The notes under the pieces: generated by a model
Told to the model about the DNA's origin: nothing
Seen by the model: only the letters and a program-made list of their open reading frames with translations
Databases searched by the model: none
Part shown: positions 8,144 through 19,700 of the stretch, piece after piece
How the letters are laid out: each line of letters starts with the position of its first letter
Numbering within the stretch: the first letter of the stretch is position 1
Translations under genes and position numbers: made by a program
From: Clostridia bacterium
GTDB taxonomy: Bacteria > Bacillota_A > Clostridia > Oscillospirales > CAG-272
DNA length: 41,540 nt
Reading direction: 5' to 3'
Assembly: GCA_017445115.1 (NCBI GenBank)
Contig: JAFSUU010000025.1
Span: 1-41,540, forward strand

Positions 8144-9025
8144 ATGGAAATCAGAAATCTCGTAACATTTTTAACAGTCGCTGAGCTTAAGAATTTCACG
8201 AGAGCTGCGGAAAAGCTCGGATATTCACAATCCGCCGTCACGGTTCAGATCAAACACCTTGAAAACGAACTCGGTGTCACTCTTTTCGACAGGATCGGCA
8301 AATCGGTAAGTCTTACGAGCTATGGTCAGGCGTTCGTTGAATACGCGGGAAATGCCGTAGAAGCGGTCGACAAAGCCGCGGCTTTCGGCATAAATTCCGA
8401 GCAGCACACCGGCGACATACGGTTCGGCGTCGTAGGAACGATACTCAGCGCCGTTCTGATAGACGTTATTCTTGAATATCAGCGTATGTATCCGAGCGTG
8501 AGAGTCTCCGTTTTTGAAGGCTCGTCCGCAGAGCTTGAAAAAAAGATACGCCGCTGCGAACTCGACCTCGCTTATTTTCTCGACTATAAAACTCCGAGCA
8601 ACGAATGGGTGAGAGTCCGCGAAGAGCGCGAAGATATCATCGTCGTCACAAACCCGGACAACCCTCTTTGCAAAAAAGAGTCGGTAAAATTCCGCGAGCT
8701 TGAGAACGAAAGATTCATTCTTATGCCTAAAGGCGAGAATTACCGCGCGCTTTTCGACAACGAACTCGTCAAGAACGATATATCCATAACTCCGGTGATA
8801 GAGCTTGAAAACACAGACATGATAATGCGTCTTCTTATGAAAGAAAATTACGTGTCTCTTCTTCCCGAATTTTCAGTCAGAAAATATCTTAAATCCGGAA
8901 AGCTTGCAAGGATCAACGTCAACGATATAGATATGTACCAGTATTCACAGCTCGCATACCTTAAAGGCAAAGCGATCATGCCGCACGTTCAAAGGTTTAT
9001 CGATACGATACTCGAACGCTGCTGA
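8144..9025 (+). CDS. LysR-family transcriptional regulator
   Basis: 293 residues, normal for the family. The start MEIRNLVTFL at 8144 has GAGGG upstream and places the winged helix-turn-helix at the very N-terminus (residues 1-60: FTRAAEKLGYSQSAVTVQIKHLE, the canonical LysR DNA-binding helix pair). Residues about 90-290 form the periplasmic-binding-protein-like effector domain (GDIRFGVVGTIL, HVQRFIDTIL at the end). LysR proteins often control a divergent neighbour, but the gene upstream here is codirectional and ends in a strong terminator, so the target is probably elsewhere. The effector is unknown. Confidence 0.93.
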   Translation: MEIRNLVTFLTVAELKNFTRAAEKLGYSQSAVTVQIKHLENELGVTLFDRIGKSVSLTSYGQAFVEYAGNAVEAVDKAAAFGINSEQHTGDIRFGVVGTILSAVLIDVILEYQRMYPSVRVSVFEGSSAELEKKIRRCELDLAYFLDYKTPSNEWVRVREEREDIIVVTNPDNPLCKKESVKFRELENERFILMPKGENYRALFDNELVKNDISITPVIELENTDMIMRLLMKENYVSLLPEFSVRKYLKSGKLARINVNDIDMYQYSQLAYLKGKAIMPHVQRFIDTILERC

Positions 9026-9065
9026 ACGTATCGGTTTTCGCAATAGAATATTTATATGAATTATA

Positions 9066-9100
9066 AAAATCGGTGCCGGAATAACTTCGGCACCGATTTT
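9066..9100. terminator. Bidirectional terminator between lysR and the glycan operon
   Basis: 13-base stem AAAATCGGTGCCG / CGGCACCGATTTT with a 9-base loop. T runs follow on both strands. It separates the plus-strand regulator (stop 9025) from the converging minus-strand operon (stop 9105). Confidence 0.9.
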
Positions 9101-9104
9101 GAAT

Positions 9105-10478
9105 TTACTGACGACTGACTTCCGTTCTCGGATGTTGAAAAGGTCCGTTTTTCATCAACGCGGGATTCGGCAATTCGTATTCTTCCGGAACTTCATTCCG
9201 CCCTTTTGCAAGCAGAGCCATTGAGCAGAACAATACGAAAAATCTTGCCGCAAGAATATCCGGAATAAGGTTTGCCGAGAAAAACGCATAGATCAAAACC
9301 CAGAACTCCGTGGTCAGCTTTTTTTGCCGCGCGGTCCTGATGCAATACAGGACTATTAATACGAGTATCACGGCAAATACTATTCCGCCCATGACCGCCC
9401 ATCTCAGGATGGTATTATGAGGGGTGACGTTATTGGGCATGAACGACGTCAGGTAATCGTCGTCATATCCGATACCGAACGGATGCTGAATGATGATTTT
9501 GAGCGCAGCGAGATACCCTGCAAATCTGCCGTTATCACTCAATATCTGCGAAAAACTGTCGACAGGTCTGACTACAAGCAGATAGTACATCATAATTATA
9601 CTGCCCAAGCCGAGAATTATGGAGAACAGTATCTTTTTCCCAACGTTCCTGTAATGAAAAATAACAAATACCGCGATGACCATGAACAGCGGGATCGTAC
9701 TCGATCTTCTTGACGTTGCCGCCATGGATACAAGTATTACGACCATCGCCGGGATCATATAATACCAGTTTTTCTTGCTCAGTCTGTCAAGGATGTAAAA
9801 TATTGCACATCCGAGCATTATCGAAGCGCTGCTGTGGTCTCCCATCAGCAAGAAGAAACTCGTTTGATATCCGCTGTAAGATCTTCTGATTGCTACTTTA
9901 AATAATCTGATGCCCGCGTAATTGTATAATGTATACTGCAGAATTATAAACAGCGAAGAAAGCAAAACCGCCCAGATGATCGCTTTTTTGAAATGATCGT
10001 AAACCTCTTTGCTGACCGTATCTTTGTATAAATAACTTATAAACAAAACCGCTATGAAAAATCCGATGTTTCCGAGTTCCTTTGCTCCGGATGAGATACT
10101 TTCCGAAATGATCAAAGGATATAACATAATGAGGATAAACGTCAAAAACAACAGCGTCGGAACGAAATTGTATCTTCTGTTAAAGCAGCTGCCGATATTG
10201 ACCACACCGTATATTACGATCAATAATCCCAGCAAATACAGCCAGGGAAGCTGAAGTTTTGAAGTCGGATCTCCGAATATGTTCATCCAGGATATCTGCC
10301 AGGTATATACCATCGAGATCAAACACGTCGCAATAAAGTTTCTGGTTCTTTTGAAAACGAAATAAAGCAACAACGAAATCAGTATCAAGCCGGCCATAAA
10401 CATTACCGCGGCGTTAAGCTTTTTCTCATAATTATATAAATTCAGCGCAAGTATGAGAAATGAAAGAAAATACTCCAT
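9105..10478 (-). CDS. O-antigen ligase/polymerase-like membrane protein
   Basis: 457 residues from the ATG at 10478, where GGAGAAGGT gives the ribosome-binding site. Ten or more hydrophobic segments span the chain. A larger loop in the C-terminal half contains NGRFAGYLAALKIIIQHPFGIGYDDDY and TPHNTILRWAVMGG, the kind of HPF-GxG and PHN motif seen in Wzy_C/WaaL family proteins. These proteins polymerise or transfer lipid-linked oligosaccharides at the outer face of the membrane. It is the last gene of a four-gene minus-strand operon with three glycosyltransferases. Polymerase versus ligase cannot be decided from sequence. Confidence 0.8.
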   Translation of the reverse strand: MEYFLSFLILALNLYNYEKKLNAAVMFMAGLILISLLLYFVFKRTRNFIATCLISMVYTWQISWMNIFGDPTSKLQLPWLYLLGLLIVIYGVVNIGSCFNRRYNFVPTLLFLTFILIMLYPLIISESISSGAKELGNIGFFIAVLFISYLYKDTVSKEVYDHFKKAIIWAVLLSSLFIILQYTLYNYAGIRLFKVAIRRSYSGYQTSFFLLMGDHSSASIMLGCAIFYILDRLSKKNWYYMIPAMVVILVSMAATSRRSSTIPLFMVIAVFVIFHYRNVGKKILFSIILGLGSIIMMYYLLVVRPVDSFSQILSDNGRFAGYLAALKIIIQHPFGIGYDDDYLTSFMPNNVTPHNTILRWAVMGGIVFAVILVLIVLYCIRTARQKKLTTEFWVLIYAFFSANLIPDILAARFFVLFCSMALLAKGRNEVPEEYELPNPALMKNGPFQHPRTEVSRQ

Positions 10479-10539
10479 ACCTTCTCCGTTCAAACAACAC
10501 GATGCGAAACAATATAATATATATTTTCCGTCTCAATAA

Positions 10540-11397
10540 TCATTGTTTTCTCTTTATTTTCAATATCAGGCAAAAGAGCAGCCCGGCGGGAAGCGCAAGC
10601 ACAGACAGCGCCTTTGACGGTGAACGTCTGACGAATCCTTTTTCATGCGCGAGAAGTGAAAAACCGTCGTAATACGCGGCATATTTCAACCTTTTGGCAA
10701 GTCCTTTCCACAGAGAAAGGCGAAGCTTGTTATATTCCATGAACGATTTAGGGTTTGCGGCGAAAAACTTTATGATATTCCTGGAATAACCGTCAGTGCG
10801 GTACTCGCCGTCACAAACAGGAACGTGATCCCAATAAAACGGCTCGGTCATTTTGAGCCACACAAGCCCCTCGGCACAGAACTTTTCACCTTCGTAAACG
10901 GGAAAAGGGTGCTTTCTTGCATATTCGGATTTCAGCACTATGACCGTTTCCCCGTCGAAATGTCCCTCTGATACCGCTTTTTGCCACGACATCACCTCGA
11001 GATCCGGGTCGATTTGTGCCGGAATGCTTTTATACAGAAAAACATAACCGTCGTATTTTTTATCGGTCTTATTGTATGCGGAAAGGATCTCACCGACGGC
11101 GTTCGGCAAAAAAATGTCGTCCGAATCAAGAGTAACTGCGATAAGCTCCGTATTTACCTCTTCGTAAGCACGGTTGATCGCGGTATGTTTCCCGCCGTTT
11201 TCTTTCCTTATATATATAATGTCAACGAGTCCCTCGGAAATAAAGTTTTTAACTTCGTCTTCCGTACCGTCATTTGATCCGTCGTCAACGATCATCCAAA
11301 TGAAATCGTCACACGTCTGCTCCGCAAGAGAGCGGTACGCGTTTTTCAGAAGTTCACGCCTGTTGTAAGTCGGCGTCATTACGGTCAATGTTTTCAT
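10540..11397 (-). CDS. Glycosyltransferase family 2
   Basis: 285 residues starting MKTLTVMTPTYNRRELL at 11397, seven bases after the stop of the preceding GT4 gene, so translation is probably coupled; no strong ribosome-binding site of its own is visible. The GT-A fold hallmarks are present: TPTYNR at the N-terminus, IVDDGSNDGTEDEV (nucleotide-sugar binding) and the LDSDD metal-binding motif. An acceptor-side region (WLKMTEPFYWDHVPVCDGEYRTDG) follows. It should add one sugar to a lipid-linked intermediate at the cytoplasmic face of the membrane. Donor and acceptor are unknown. Confidence 0.92.
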   Translation of the reverse strand: MKTLTVMTPTYNRRELLKNAYRSLAEQTCDDFIWMIVDDGSNDGTEDEVKNFISEGLVDIIYIRKENGGKHTAINRAYEEVNTELIAVTLDSDDIFLPNAVGEILSAYNKTDKKYDGYVFLYKSIPAQIDPDLEVMSWQKAVSEGHFDGETVIVLKSEYARKHPFPVYEGEKFCAEGLVWLKMTEPFYWDHVPVCDGEYRTDGYSRNIIKFFAANPKSFMEYNKLRLSLWKGLAKRLKYAAYYDGFSLLAHEKGFVRRSPSKALSVLALPAGLLFCLILKIKRKQ

Positions 11398-11404
11398 ATA
11401 ATGA

Positions 11405-12433
11405 TCATTTTTCAGCCGCGCATGCGGCATACAGTTCTTTAATCTTTTCCATATATTTTTCCGTGTCGGTCCATTCGCGGGACGCAAGCTCCGCTTTGCG
11501 TGACGCCTCGCCGTAGAGCTTTTGATCCGTCAAAAGCCTTTGCGCTTTATCTGCCGCTTCTTCAACCGATGTAAATAAATCTCCGCCCTTCTCCGCGATC
11601 TCAGTCAATCCTCCGACGGGATACGCAAGAGTTGGTTTGCCGAGTGTCATCGCTTCTACAGCGACAAGTCCAAATCCCTCGACAGACGACGTAACAACGC
11701 ATATTTTCGATCTTGAAACATATTTATAAGGGTTCGGATCAAATCCGAAAAGTTCGATGTTACTAAGCCCTTTGTCTTTGATATATTGCTCCGTCTCTTT
11801 TCTCAAGTCTCCGTCGCCTACCATCGCGGCGCGAACGCCGGGGATCTTTTCTGAAACGAGGTCAACAATATCAACGAACATAGACGGCCTTTTGCACTCG
11901 ACAAGTCTGCCGACAAAGACCAGATCGAACTGTTTTTCGAGAGGCTCCGCTGCAAGCCGTACTATCTTCTCCCTGTCGACCGTATTGGGAATGACACGGA
12001 GTTTGTCTTCGACCGAACTGCTGAATATATACTCGTCTGCAATGCTTTGAGAAACCGCAATAACAGCAGCCGCTCTTTTCGCGGCATACCGCAGAGCAAT
12101 GGAATTCGGGCAAAGCTTTTTCATCCACGGACAGTTTGAATGGAGCTGTGAGATAAACGGTATGCCCGCCATCGCGCATTTGAAGCTCATTCGCGGGTCA
12201 GCCGCGTGGACAACGTCCGGTTTTTCATCTTTCCAAAGCTTTTTGATATTCTTCGGCGATTCCGGATCGAACGGGATAAATCTCACGCCCGCCGATTCGA
12301 CCGCTTCTCTGACCGGTCCGTCCGGCGACGCGTAGATCACCTCATTTTCATCTTTAAGTGTGCGAAGAATGTCGAGATGGACGTTCTCCGCTCCGGAGAG
12401 TCTGTCGGTACTGAGTATATGAAGTATTTTCAT
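11405..12433 (-). CDS. Glycosyltransferase family 4 (GT-B fold)
   Basis: 342 residues, usual for GT4. The N-terminal Rossmann half begins MKILHILSTDRLSGAENVHLD, with the glycine-containing acceptor loop. In the C-terminal half FVGRLVECKRP begins the donor-binding domain and the E-x7-E type signature appears as VVTSSVEGFGLVAVEAMTLG. AAGGAGAGCCTG sets the start. It is the second gene of the glycan operon, 25 bases after the first. The enzyme should use a nucleotide-activated sugar with retention of configuration; the sugar cannot be named. Confidence 0.93.
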   Translation of the reverse strand: MKILHILSTDRLSGAENVHLDILRTLKDENEVIYASPDGPVREAVESAGVRFIPFDPESPKNIKKLWKDEKPDVVHAADPRMSFKCAMAGIPFISQLHSNCPWMKKLCPNSIALRYAAKRAAAVIAVSQSIADEYIFSSSVEDKLRVIPNTVDREKIVRLAAEPLEKQFDLVFVGRLVECKRPSMFVDIVDLVSEKIPGVRAAMVGDGDLRKETEQYIKDKGLSNIELFGFDPNPYKYVSRSKICVVTSSVEGFGLVAVEAMTLGKPTLAYPVGGLTEIAEKGGDLFTSVEEAADKAQRLLTDQKLYGEASRKAELASREWTDTEKYMEKIKELYAACAAEK

Positions 12434-12458
12434 CAGGCTCTCCTTTCAATTTCGTTAA

Positions 12459-13553
12459 TTATTTGACGATCTCGAAATAATACTCGCGCATATCTTTTGC
12501 GCACGTACTTATATTGAATTTTGAATTCTTCATAACGAGATTATCTGACGTTCTGTCGTAATTCTCTGTGGCTGCAATTTCGTCAGCCCACTTCTTTGCG
12601 CCGTCGGAAAGAGATAAAAACTTCACGTGAGACGTCACGGCACATTCTTTAGTAAAATTGTCCGACATGAAGCAAGGGATCCCGGACGCCTCAGCCTCAA
12701 CGGCAACGACGGGCAATCCTTCATAAAACGACGGAAGTATAAACGCGTCTCCCGCACTGTAATAGCGCTCGGCATCGTTAACGACTCCGCAGAAAACCAC
12801 CTTATCGGATAACCCGTATGACAACGTGAGTTCCTTAATCTCGTCAAGCAGTTTTCCGTCTCCGACAAGAAGGAGCTTTGAATCCGGCTTCTGTTTTTGA
12901 AATTCTTTGAAAATTTCAATAACGTAATGATGATTCTTTTGCGTTACGAATCTGCCGATGTGAAGGATAACAAAATCGTTTTCAGCGGAATAGCGGCGTC
13001 TGATATCTTCTCTCGCAGTTACGTCAAACTTGTATTTTTCGGTATTGATCGCGTTATTGAACACTTTTACTTTTCCTGCGTCAAACGCTTTATCGCCGAA
13101 CATCCAGCGCCCGGCATTTTCAGAACAAGCGGCATAATCAGTTGCATACAGTCTGGTAAGCGGCCGCAGCGCGAGCTTAACTATGTTTCTCTTTCCGTCT
13201 GCCTTTGACGACGAGGTGTGGTTGTGCGCGATCCTGAATTTCACACCGCCGCGCTTTGCCGCGCGAAGAGAAAAGCCTGACAGAGAATTAATGTGAGAAT
13301 GGACTATATCATAACGGTTTTCTCTGCAAAGACGTTTGATCTCTTTGCTGTATTTTATCAGCGACTGATACGGCGGTATCATAATAAATCTTATCCCGGA
13401 ATCTTCAAGATCCTTCGGAGGTTTTACCGTTGAATCCGCATCATACAAGACGTCTATTTCAAGACCTTCCCGGTCCATCGCGCGAAGGTATGAAAACACG
13501 ACTGACTCAACTCCGGCGGCTTTAAGCTTTCCGACTATGTGAGCGATCTTCAC
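12459..13553 (-). CDS. Glycosyltransferase family 4, EpsF-like
   Basis: 364 residues with a GTG start at 13553, supported by GGAGGTGGTACA just upstream. It begins MKIAHIVGKLKAAGVESVVFSYL, a GT-B acceptor domain. HSHINSLSGFSLRAAK and RIAHNHTSS resemble exopolysaccharide GT4 enzymes of the EpsF group. The donor domain has HIGRFVTQKNH and the E-x7-E signature LPSFYEGLPVVAVEAEASG. It is the first gene of the operon, behind a consensus sigma-A promoter. Role: cytoplasmic assembly of the repeat unit of a surface glycan. No flippase gene is found in this operon. Confidence 0.93.
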   Translation of the reverse strand: MKIAHIVGKLKAAGVESVVFSYLRAMDREGLEIDVLYDADSTVKPPKDLEDSGIRFIMIPPYQSLIKYSKEIKRLCRENRYDIVHSHINSLSGFSLRAAKRGGVKFRIAHNHTSSSKADGKRNIVKLALRPLTRLYATDYAACSENAGRWMFGDKAFDAGKVKVFNNAINTEKYKFDVTAREDIRRRYSAENDFVILHIGRFVTQKNHHYVIEIFKEFQKQKPDSKLLLVGDGKLLDEIKELTLSYGLSDKVVFCGVVNDAERYYSAGDAFILPSFYEGLPVVAVEAEASGIPCFMSDNFTKECAVTSHVKFLSLSDGAKKWADEIAATENYDRTSDNLVMKNSKFNISTCAKDMREYYFEIVK

Positions 13554-13605
13554 TGTACCACCTCCATCCGAATACGATTCGGAACTACATTATACACCAA
13601 TTTAT

Positions 13606-13634
13606 ATTATAATATACTTTTATTGTTTTTTCAA
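13606..13634 (-). promoter_or_regulatory. Sigma-A promoter of the glycan operon
   Basis: Minus strand: TTGAAA (13629-13634), 17-base spacer, TATAAT (13606-13611). It drives the four genes from 13553 down to 9105. Confidence 0.8.
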
Positions 13635-13659
13635 GCCTTTTATATAATAACACAGCAAA

Positions 13660-13683
13660 ACCGCCCCGTTTTCACGGGGCGGT
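13660..13683 (-). terminator. Terminator of the 2023-residue surface-protein gene
   Basis: Perfect 10-base stem ACCGCCCCGT / ACGGGGCGGT with a 4-base loop. On the minus strand it is followed by TTTTGCTG. It separates the giant gene from the glycan operon promoter. Confidence 0.85.
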
Positions 13684-13708
13684 CGTATTATTGATTTGTG
13701 CTTACAGA

Positions 13709-16700
13709 TCAGTCAACGAACTGAACGTGAACGTTATGATAAATCTTTTCGCCGTTTGCGAGAGTTACGCAAAGCTTATACTCATAATTCTCAGGTTCGT
13801 TCTTGTAGGACTTGAAGTATACGAACCAGTCGGGATCGATATGATCGTTGTCCACTTCGTGGTACGTCTTTGCTTCATAATCCAGGATCTGATACAGGTG
13901 AGGCTTTGCTTCAGAGTCAACTTTTACGGATGCACCCTTCGGCAGATAGAGTCTGAACGTAGCTTTTTCTCTGCCGGGCTGAGATACGAGGTAGATATCT
14001 CCGTCATCAGGATCGAAGCCCGTCAAAGGAGCATTGGATCCGACACCGGGTTCAACACCGTCGCGGAGCACGTCAGGACTTACAGCGAACGTAATGTTGA
14101 CAGTGTAAATCACTGTGTCGCCTTCCGGAGTAATTACTTCGATATCGTATGTTCTTCTTCTCTCGCCGGGGTTCTTTTCGCTTACAAAATATCTGATTCC
14201 GAGAGCGTCGGTCCGTCTGTTGTATCTTATACCCCTGATCTGGAGTTCATTGCCTGCCTCAAACGCTTCATCGGTCATCGTGAACGCGTCGTTCTTTGCG
14301 CCTTCGAGTTTGAGGTTAAATGCAGCTTTCTTAGCATCCTCTTTTGTTATGATCGTAATGATTCTTGCCTCATTATCGACTTCAGCGGTTGCAACTGTTG
14401 CGCCGCCAATTACCTGAAGAGGAACTATGGTGTAATAATACGGCTTTCTCTCAAGTATCTCGCCGCACTCTGTACATTTCTTAACCTTTTCTCCAACCGT
14501 TGTAGGAGTCGGTTCAACCGATACTTCCCAATCGCCGGGAGTATGAGGCAGTTTATCGATCGTGAAGTGTTCTCTCGAGAGTTCTTCACCGCATCTGTCA
14601 CAGTAGACTACCATATCGTAAGAACCCGCCTCGGTGCAGCTTGCATCGATTCTGTTCTCTTCGACAGCCTCAAGAGGATCATGTCCGAGAGCTTCAAGTT
14701 CTTTCACATACGTGTAGTCGCAATCCGTGCAGGTTGCAACGTATGTCTCGGAACCGTCGGTCTCGCAATAGGGTTCAACAATTACCGGCTCTTCGAACTC
14801 GTGAGCCATGATGGTAACAGTGCCGCCTGCGACCACGGAGTCGGCATCTGGAATGATGTCAGCCGTGATATAGTCGCCGTTTCTGACGTGCTTGAGTTCG
14901 AATGTGAAGCGATTATACTCTACGGGGAATGTTGCAAGGATTTCTCCGCTCACTACTTCGTGGCTGTCTTTTACGTAATCCGATATAGCCTCTTTGATGT
15001 CATTTCCGAGAGCGCGGATAGCGTCTTCATCTACGCAGTCGTGGATCTGATCTTTTGCGTTTTCAAGGCCGCCCTCATACATTGCGATGAGGTCTTCAGC
15101 CTTAAGCTCGTAAAGTGTCTTATCGCCGATCTTGAGCGAAGCGCCTGCATAGTAGTGGAGAGCGTATTTGAACGCGATCTCGTATGCGATTGCGCCGGTT
15201 GCTCCGAGAGCTTCCGCTTCTTTATCGATGTGTATTTCGATATTGCCGTCGCCTTTGTCATAGACGAAGAAGTATTCGCCGCGGACAAGGCCGTTCTCGT
15301 CCTGAATGTAACCTTCCTCAAGTTTGGAGCTTACGTCATCGTTGTATCTGCCGCCGCTGATGGTCGCTCTGCCGGTGATTGTACCGGTGACGCCTGCGTC
15401 GGTCTTTGTTGCAAACTCATTATTGAGAATGTATACTTCGGAGTTGGAAACGATATTGCCGTTGATCGTATGACCGTTGAGGTCGATGTATGCGATCGAG
15501 TTGAATACAAGGTCTCCGGTATAGTCGTCAAGGAGAAGGATCATCGTATTGTCGTGAACTCTCGGTGCTGCAGCTCCGAGGTTCTGCGTGTACTCAAACT
15601 TATCCCATCCGTTTGCCTGATAGTCACCGATTATCGCTTGGTAATGAGGCGCTGTATTGGTAAACGTTACCTTGGCTGCAGCTTCAATGCCGGTATCCTT
15701 TTCTTTGATGATGCTGCGTATGCTGTCCTTAACTTCCGCTTTGTCAAGAGCCTTGTTGATATCATAGTGGAAGTTTGCGTCGTAAATACCTTCCTCGGAA
15801 TTGACTATCTCGTAATCAACGTTGTCAAGGATATGATTCAAAGCCTTGATACCGTTGCGGAAATAATCCTTGATGCTCGAGAGGTCGAGATCCTGATCGA
15901 TCTTCGCAGCGGTGTTTTCGATCGTCGTTGTCGTGATGGTCTTATCAGCAGCTAAGAAATCGACCGCTTTGTTAAGAAGCTCGATCGCTCTGTCAAATTC
16001 AGCAAGATCGCCTTCCCAGAGTCTCTGGTTGTCAAGTACCGCCATTGCGGTATAGTATGCCTGGAATCCTCTTTCGGGGATTCTGACTGTAACGTCAACC
16101 AGACCGTCATGGAGAATGATATCGCCGTGATCTTTGACCTTCTTGACTGCTTTGCGAACGTCTTTGAGATCGCTCGTTCTCTTGTCAAAGTCTTCAAACG
16201 TTACGTAAAGTTTGATCTGCTTACCGGGATCGTCTTCGCCCTTCGAGAATATCATGTCGGATTCCATGAGATATCCGCCGAGGATCTCAACGTCATTGAT
16301 GCGCGCGTTGTTTCCGACTTTGATAAGTTTTCCTTCAATGCCCTCAACGTATTCGGCGCCGAGTACTACATAGTCGGAATCAATATTCCACTCAATGATA
16401 TCGCCGTTTTCGTCTACAGCGTTGAGATATGTGTCAAGGCAAATGCCGCTGTCGAGAAGTACGTTTATTATCGCCTGGAGAGAAGCGGTGCTATCATAGC
16501 GGATGTACTCGTCAGCCATCTTGATATAGTTGTAATCGCTTCCTGCGATCACTTCTACCATGTTCATCAAAGCGTCTTCGATTTCTTTTCTCGACATTGA
16601 GTCGGGTGCGAAACGAAGGACTACCGCCATATCGCCTTCAGCGTTTTCAAACGGAATGAACGAAACTATCATATTCTGTCCGCTGAGAAGTCCTGCATCC

Positions 16701-19700
16701 GCGCTCGCCTTGTTCATATCTTTGATAAGGGCGAGGAATGCTTCGCGCTCTGCATCGAGAGTTTCGCGCTCGATCTCAGCGTATGAACCGTTGTCGAGCT
16801 GAACGGTCGTAAACGTTAAGGATTTAGCGTCTGTGCTGACCGTTATCTTCTTTCCCCAAGCAGTTGTATACTCATACTGGACCGTTTCGTTCGGTGCTTC
16901 GGGAAGAGTTATTGTAGGATTGTCAAAGAAGAACTGTATCTCATGGATCGTCTGACCGGAGGTAACTATTCTGGTCGTGTAGACCTTCGGGCTGTAGGTG
17001 ATAACGAACGAAGCGTTATTTGCAAGCACGTCGCCCGCTTCAAGGCCTACCGCATCCTCGGTCACGTAGTGGATTGTATCAATACCGAGATCGGCGAGGA
17101 TCGCGTTGATCATTGTGTCAACGGCTGCGATATCAGCGTCGGTGAGCGGTTCTGTAGCAGAAAGAACGATCGCGTCCGTCTTGCTTGCAAGCTCAGCGCC
17201 CGCGCTGTTCTTCTGTACTACTTTTACGGTAACTGTGGAGAGACCGGGAGCCGGTGCAGTAACCGTTGCATTCAGCGTAAGAGCTTTTGCAGGAGTCTCA
17301 TAGCCGCCCTCATATTCCGCTTCAACAAGTTTTTCAAGAGCACTTGTAAGAGTTGCGATCGACGGGCTTGCCGTATCGACAAGATCCATGTGCTCGGGAG
17401 CGAGATGGACCTGCGAAAGCTTCGTTACGATCTCATCGAATTTTTCATAATAGTCTTCAAGATCGAAGTCTCTCAGAACGGGGAGGAGCTGCGGGTCGTT
17501 GTAGATAACCGTGAGGTTAGCGTTAACGATGTCCGCCTGCTCTTTGATCTTGAGATACTGGTCGTTCTTATAAACGTATGCAAGTTTGTCTGTATGATAC
17601 TGGGTGAGGTATTCGTAGAGGTAGAGTGATCCGGTCTTGTCTACGCATCCTGCGAGGAGCGCTTCGACAGCGGCGCGGGACTCGTCGCTCATATCGGTAC
17701 CTTTGACCGCAACTTTGATCTTGTTGAGAGCACTCTTGTCGAGCTGGCCGAGCTTTGAGTAAAGCTCATCGAGAGTTGCCATCTCGTCGAGCAGCGTTGC
17801 AGCATCTTCCTCAAGGAGTTTGATGTTGTTCAGAGTTTCGATCGTCTTGGTATCCGGAACGTTCGTGAGTGTTGTTTTATATTCTACTTCAACTTTATCG
17901 AATTCAACGCTGTTATCAAATTCGCCGGCGCCGCCGTTTATCTCGAACTCAGCGACGACCGCTCCGTTTTTGAGAGCTTTTCCGGAAACGGGCATCCAGA
18001 TGACGCCGTCAATACCGGATTCGGTGAAGTTATCGGCAATGACTCTGTATTTACCCGAGGTTTCAAAAGTCACGCTCACGAGATCATCGCTGTTGCTCGG
18101 GATCCTGATACGGATCTTATCTGTTTTATTTGCAACGGAGGAGAGTGCCGCAATTTCATCTTCGGTAAGTTCATCAGCGTATATGTCCGCGATAATTTTA
18201 CCAAGGCTGTATCCCGACCAGGGTTTGCCTTCGGTACGGGTAATAGCTGTATCGCTCGTGATCTTTACCAGATCTCCCTGATACATTTCAGTTCCGTTTA
18301 CTTCGTAGTCGTAAACCAGGCTTGCATTCGGGTTTGAAGGAAGTCTGAGGTTATATCCGTAAGGAACAGTCGACGGAAGGTCGGTTTCGAAATCGTACGT
18401 GATGCTGAAGTTCTTGGGCGTGTATGCTATCACATACTCGGCATCACTGGTCGCTGTTGCTTCGGTATAGCCAACAGTTCTATTGAAGTTATCGACGTCG
18501 ATTCCCCAAGCGGTAAGAGCTTCCTGCTCAACACCTTTAGCTTCTACCGCGTCGGCGATATCCGCTTCGGTTGCATCGTCAAGTACTCTGACTGTTGCAG
18601 TATGCTCTGCGAGATCGGTAAGTGTCGCGGAATCGATCGTCGTATCGGCAACGTAAGATGCCTCGACTATTACGTTTACGCTGAACTGGTTGATGTTCTT
18701 GGAAACCGTTGTCTTGCCTGCGGTGAGCGACTCTTTGATCTCATCTTCGTGATATACGGCGCCTTTAGCGTTACTTGCCAGAGTTCCAAGCGTCGTATAC
18801 TCGTTTGCGGTCAATTCATCCTTCAGAGGATTCTTAGCCGGATCAAGAGCTTCCCATTCATTGTTAGACGCTTCCTCGGTTTCGTTAAGCAATGTGTTCA
18901 AAGCATTGCGGAAAGCGAAGTATATGGGTTGATTCAAGCTCTTTATCTGATTGTCATTGCTTATTTGAGCAAGATTGCCGTAAGTTTCTCTTGCAACATC
19001 GCTGAATTCCGAGCCATGTTCATAAAGATATGCAATGCCGCCGTCATAATAATCAGGCATATACTCAAATATAAACGCTTCAATGTCAAGATAAGTGAAA
19101 TCGGTCGTCACGTCGTAATTGTCCTGAGCCTGATTGTAAAAATACTGAATTGCTGCCGCAGTATCAGAATCTTGAATATAATTGGAGTTTACCATGTTAT
19201 TCAACCCGTTGATTCTGCTGGCAATTACATTATATGCCGCATCGTTGTCGCCCAACGTATCGGCGTATTCAACCATCTTAGCTATGTAATACGGACCGTT
19301 GAGAAGGAGAGCTTGCATTGCAGGATCGACAGAGATCTCAACTTCGTAATCCACCTCGACAGTGTAAACGTCGCCGTCGTATTCGAAAGAGCCTTTGCCT
19401 TCGTCATCGAGCATAAACTCTTCTGTTTCGTCGGTGTTGTAAACTACTCTTGCGCCAACAGGATTCCAGGTATACTCACCGTCAACAAACGTTTCGGCTT
19501 CAACCGTCTTTGCGACAGGGTCTACCGAAATAAGATTGTCGGAATTGTCGGGAGCGTTGAGCTCATAGCTGTTGCCGACCACAAGGCCGGACGTCAGCAA
19601 TGCTTTTTCCGCGTCGGAAAGGTCATAGTTGTCTGCTACAAGCTTAGCATCTGTTACTTCTTCTTCAACCGGATGAGCGGCTGACGTCATAAGAGTCGGC

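Noticed and set aside
13691..15955. 754-codon open frame on the plus strand opposite the 2023-residue gene
   Set aside because: It overlaps a homologous, clearly coding module on the minus strand, has no ribosome-binding site, and its translation is an irregular Cys/Ile/Val/Arg-rich sequence with no recognisable family; it is a shadow of minus-strand codon bias.
18602..19684. 360-codon open frame on the plus strand
   Set aside because: Same reason: antisense to the N-terminal half of the giant surface protein, without start signals or family resemblance.
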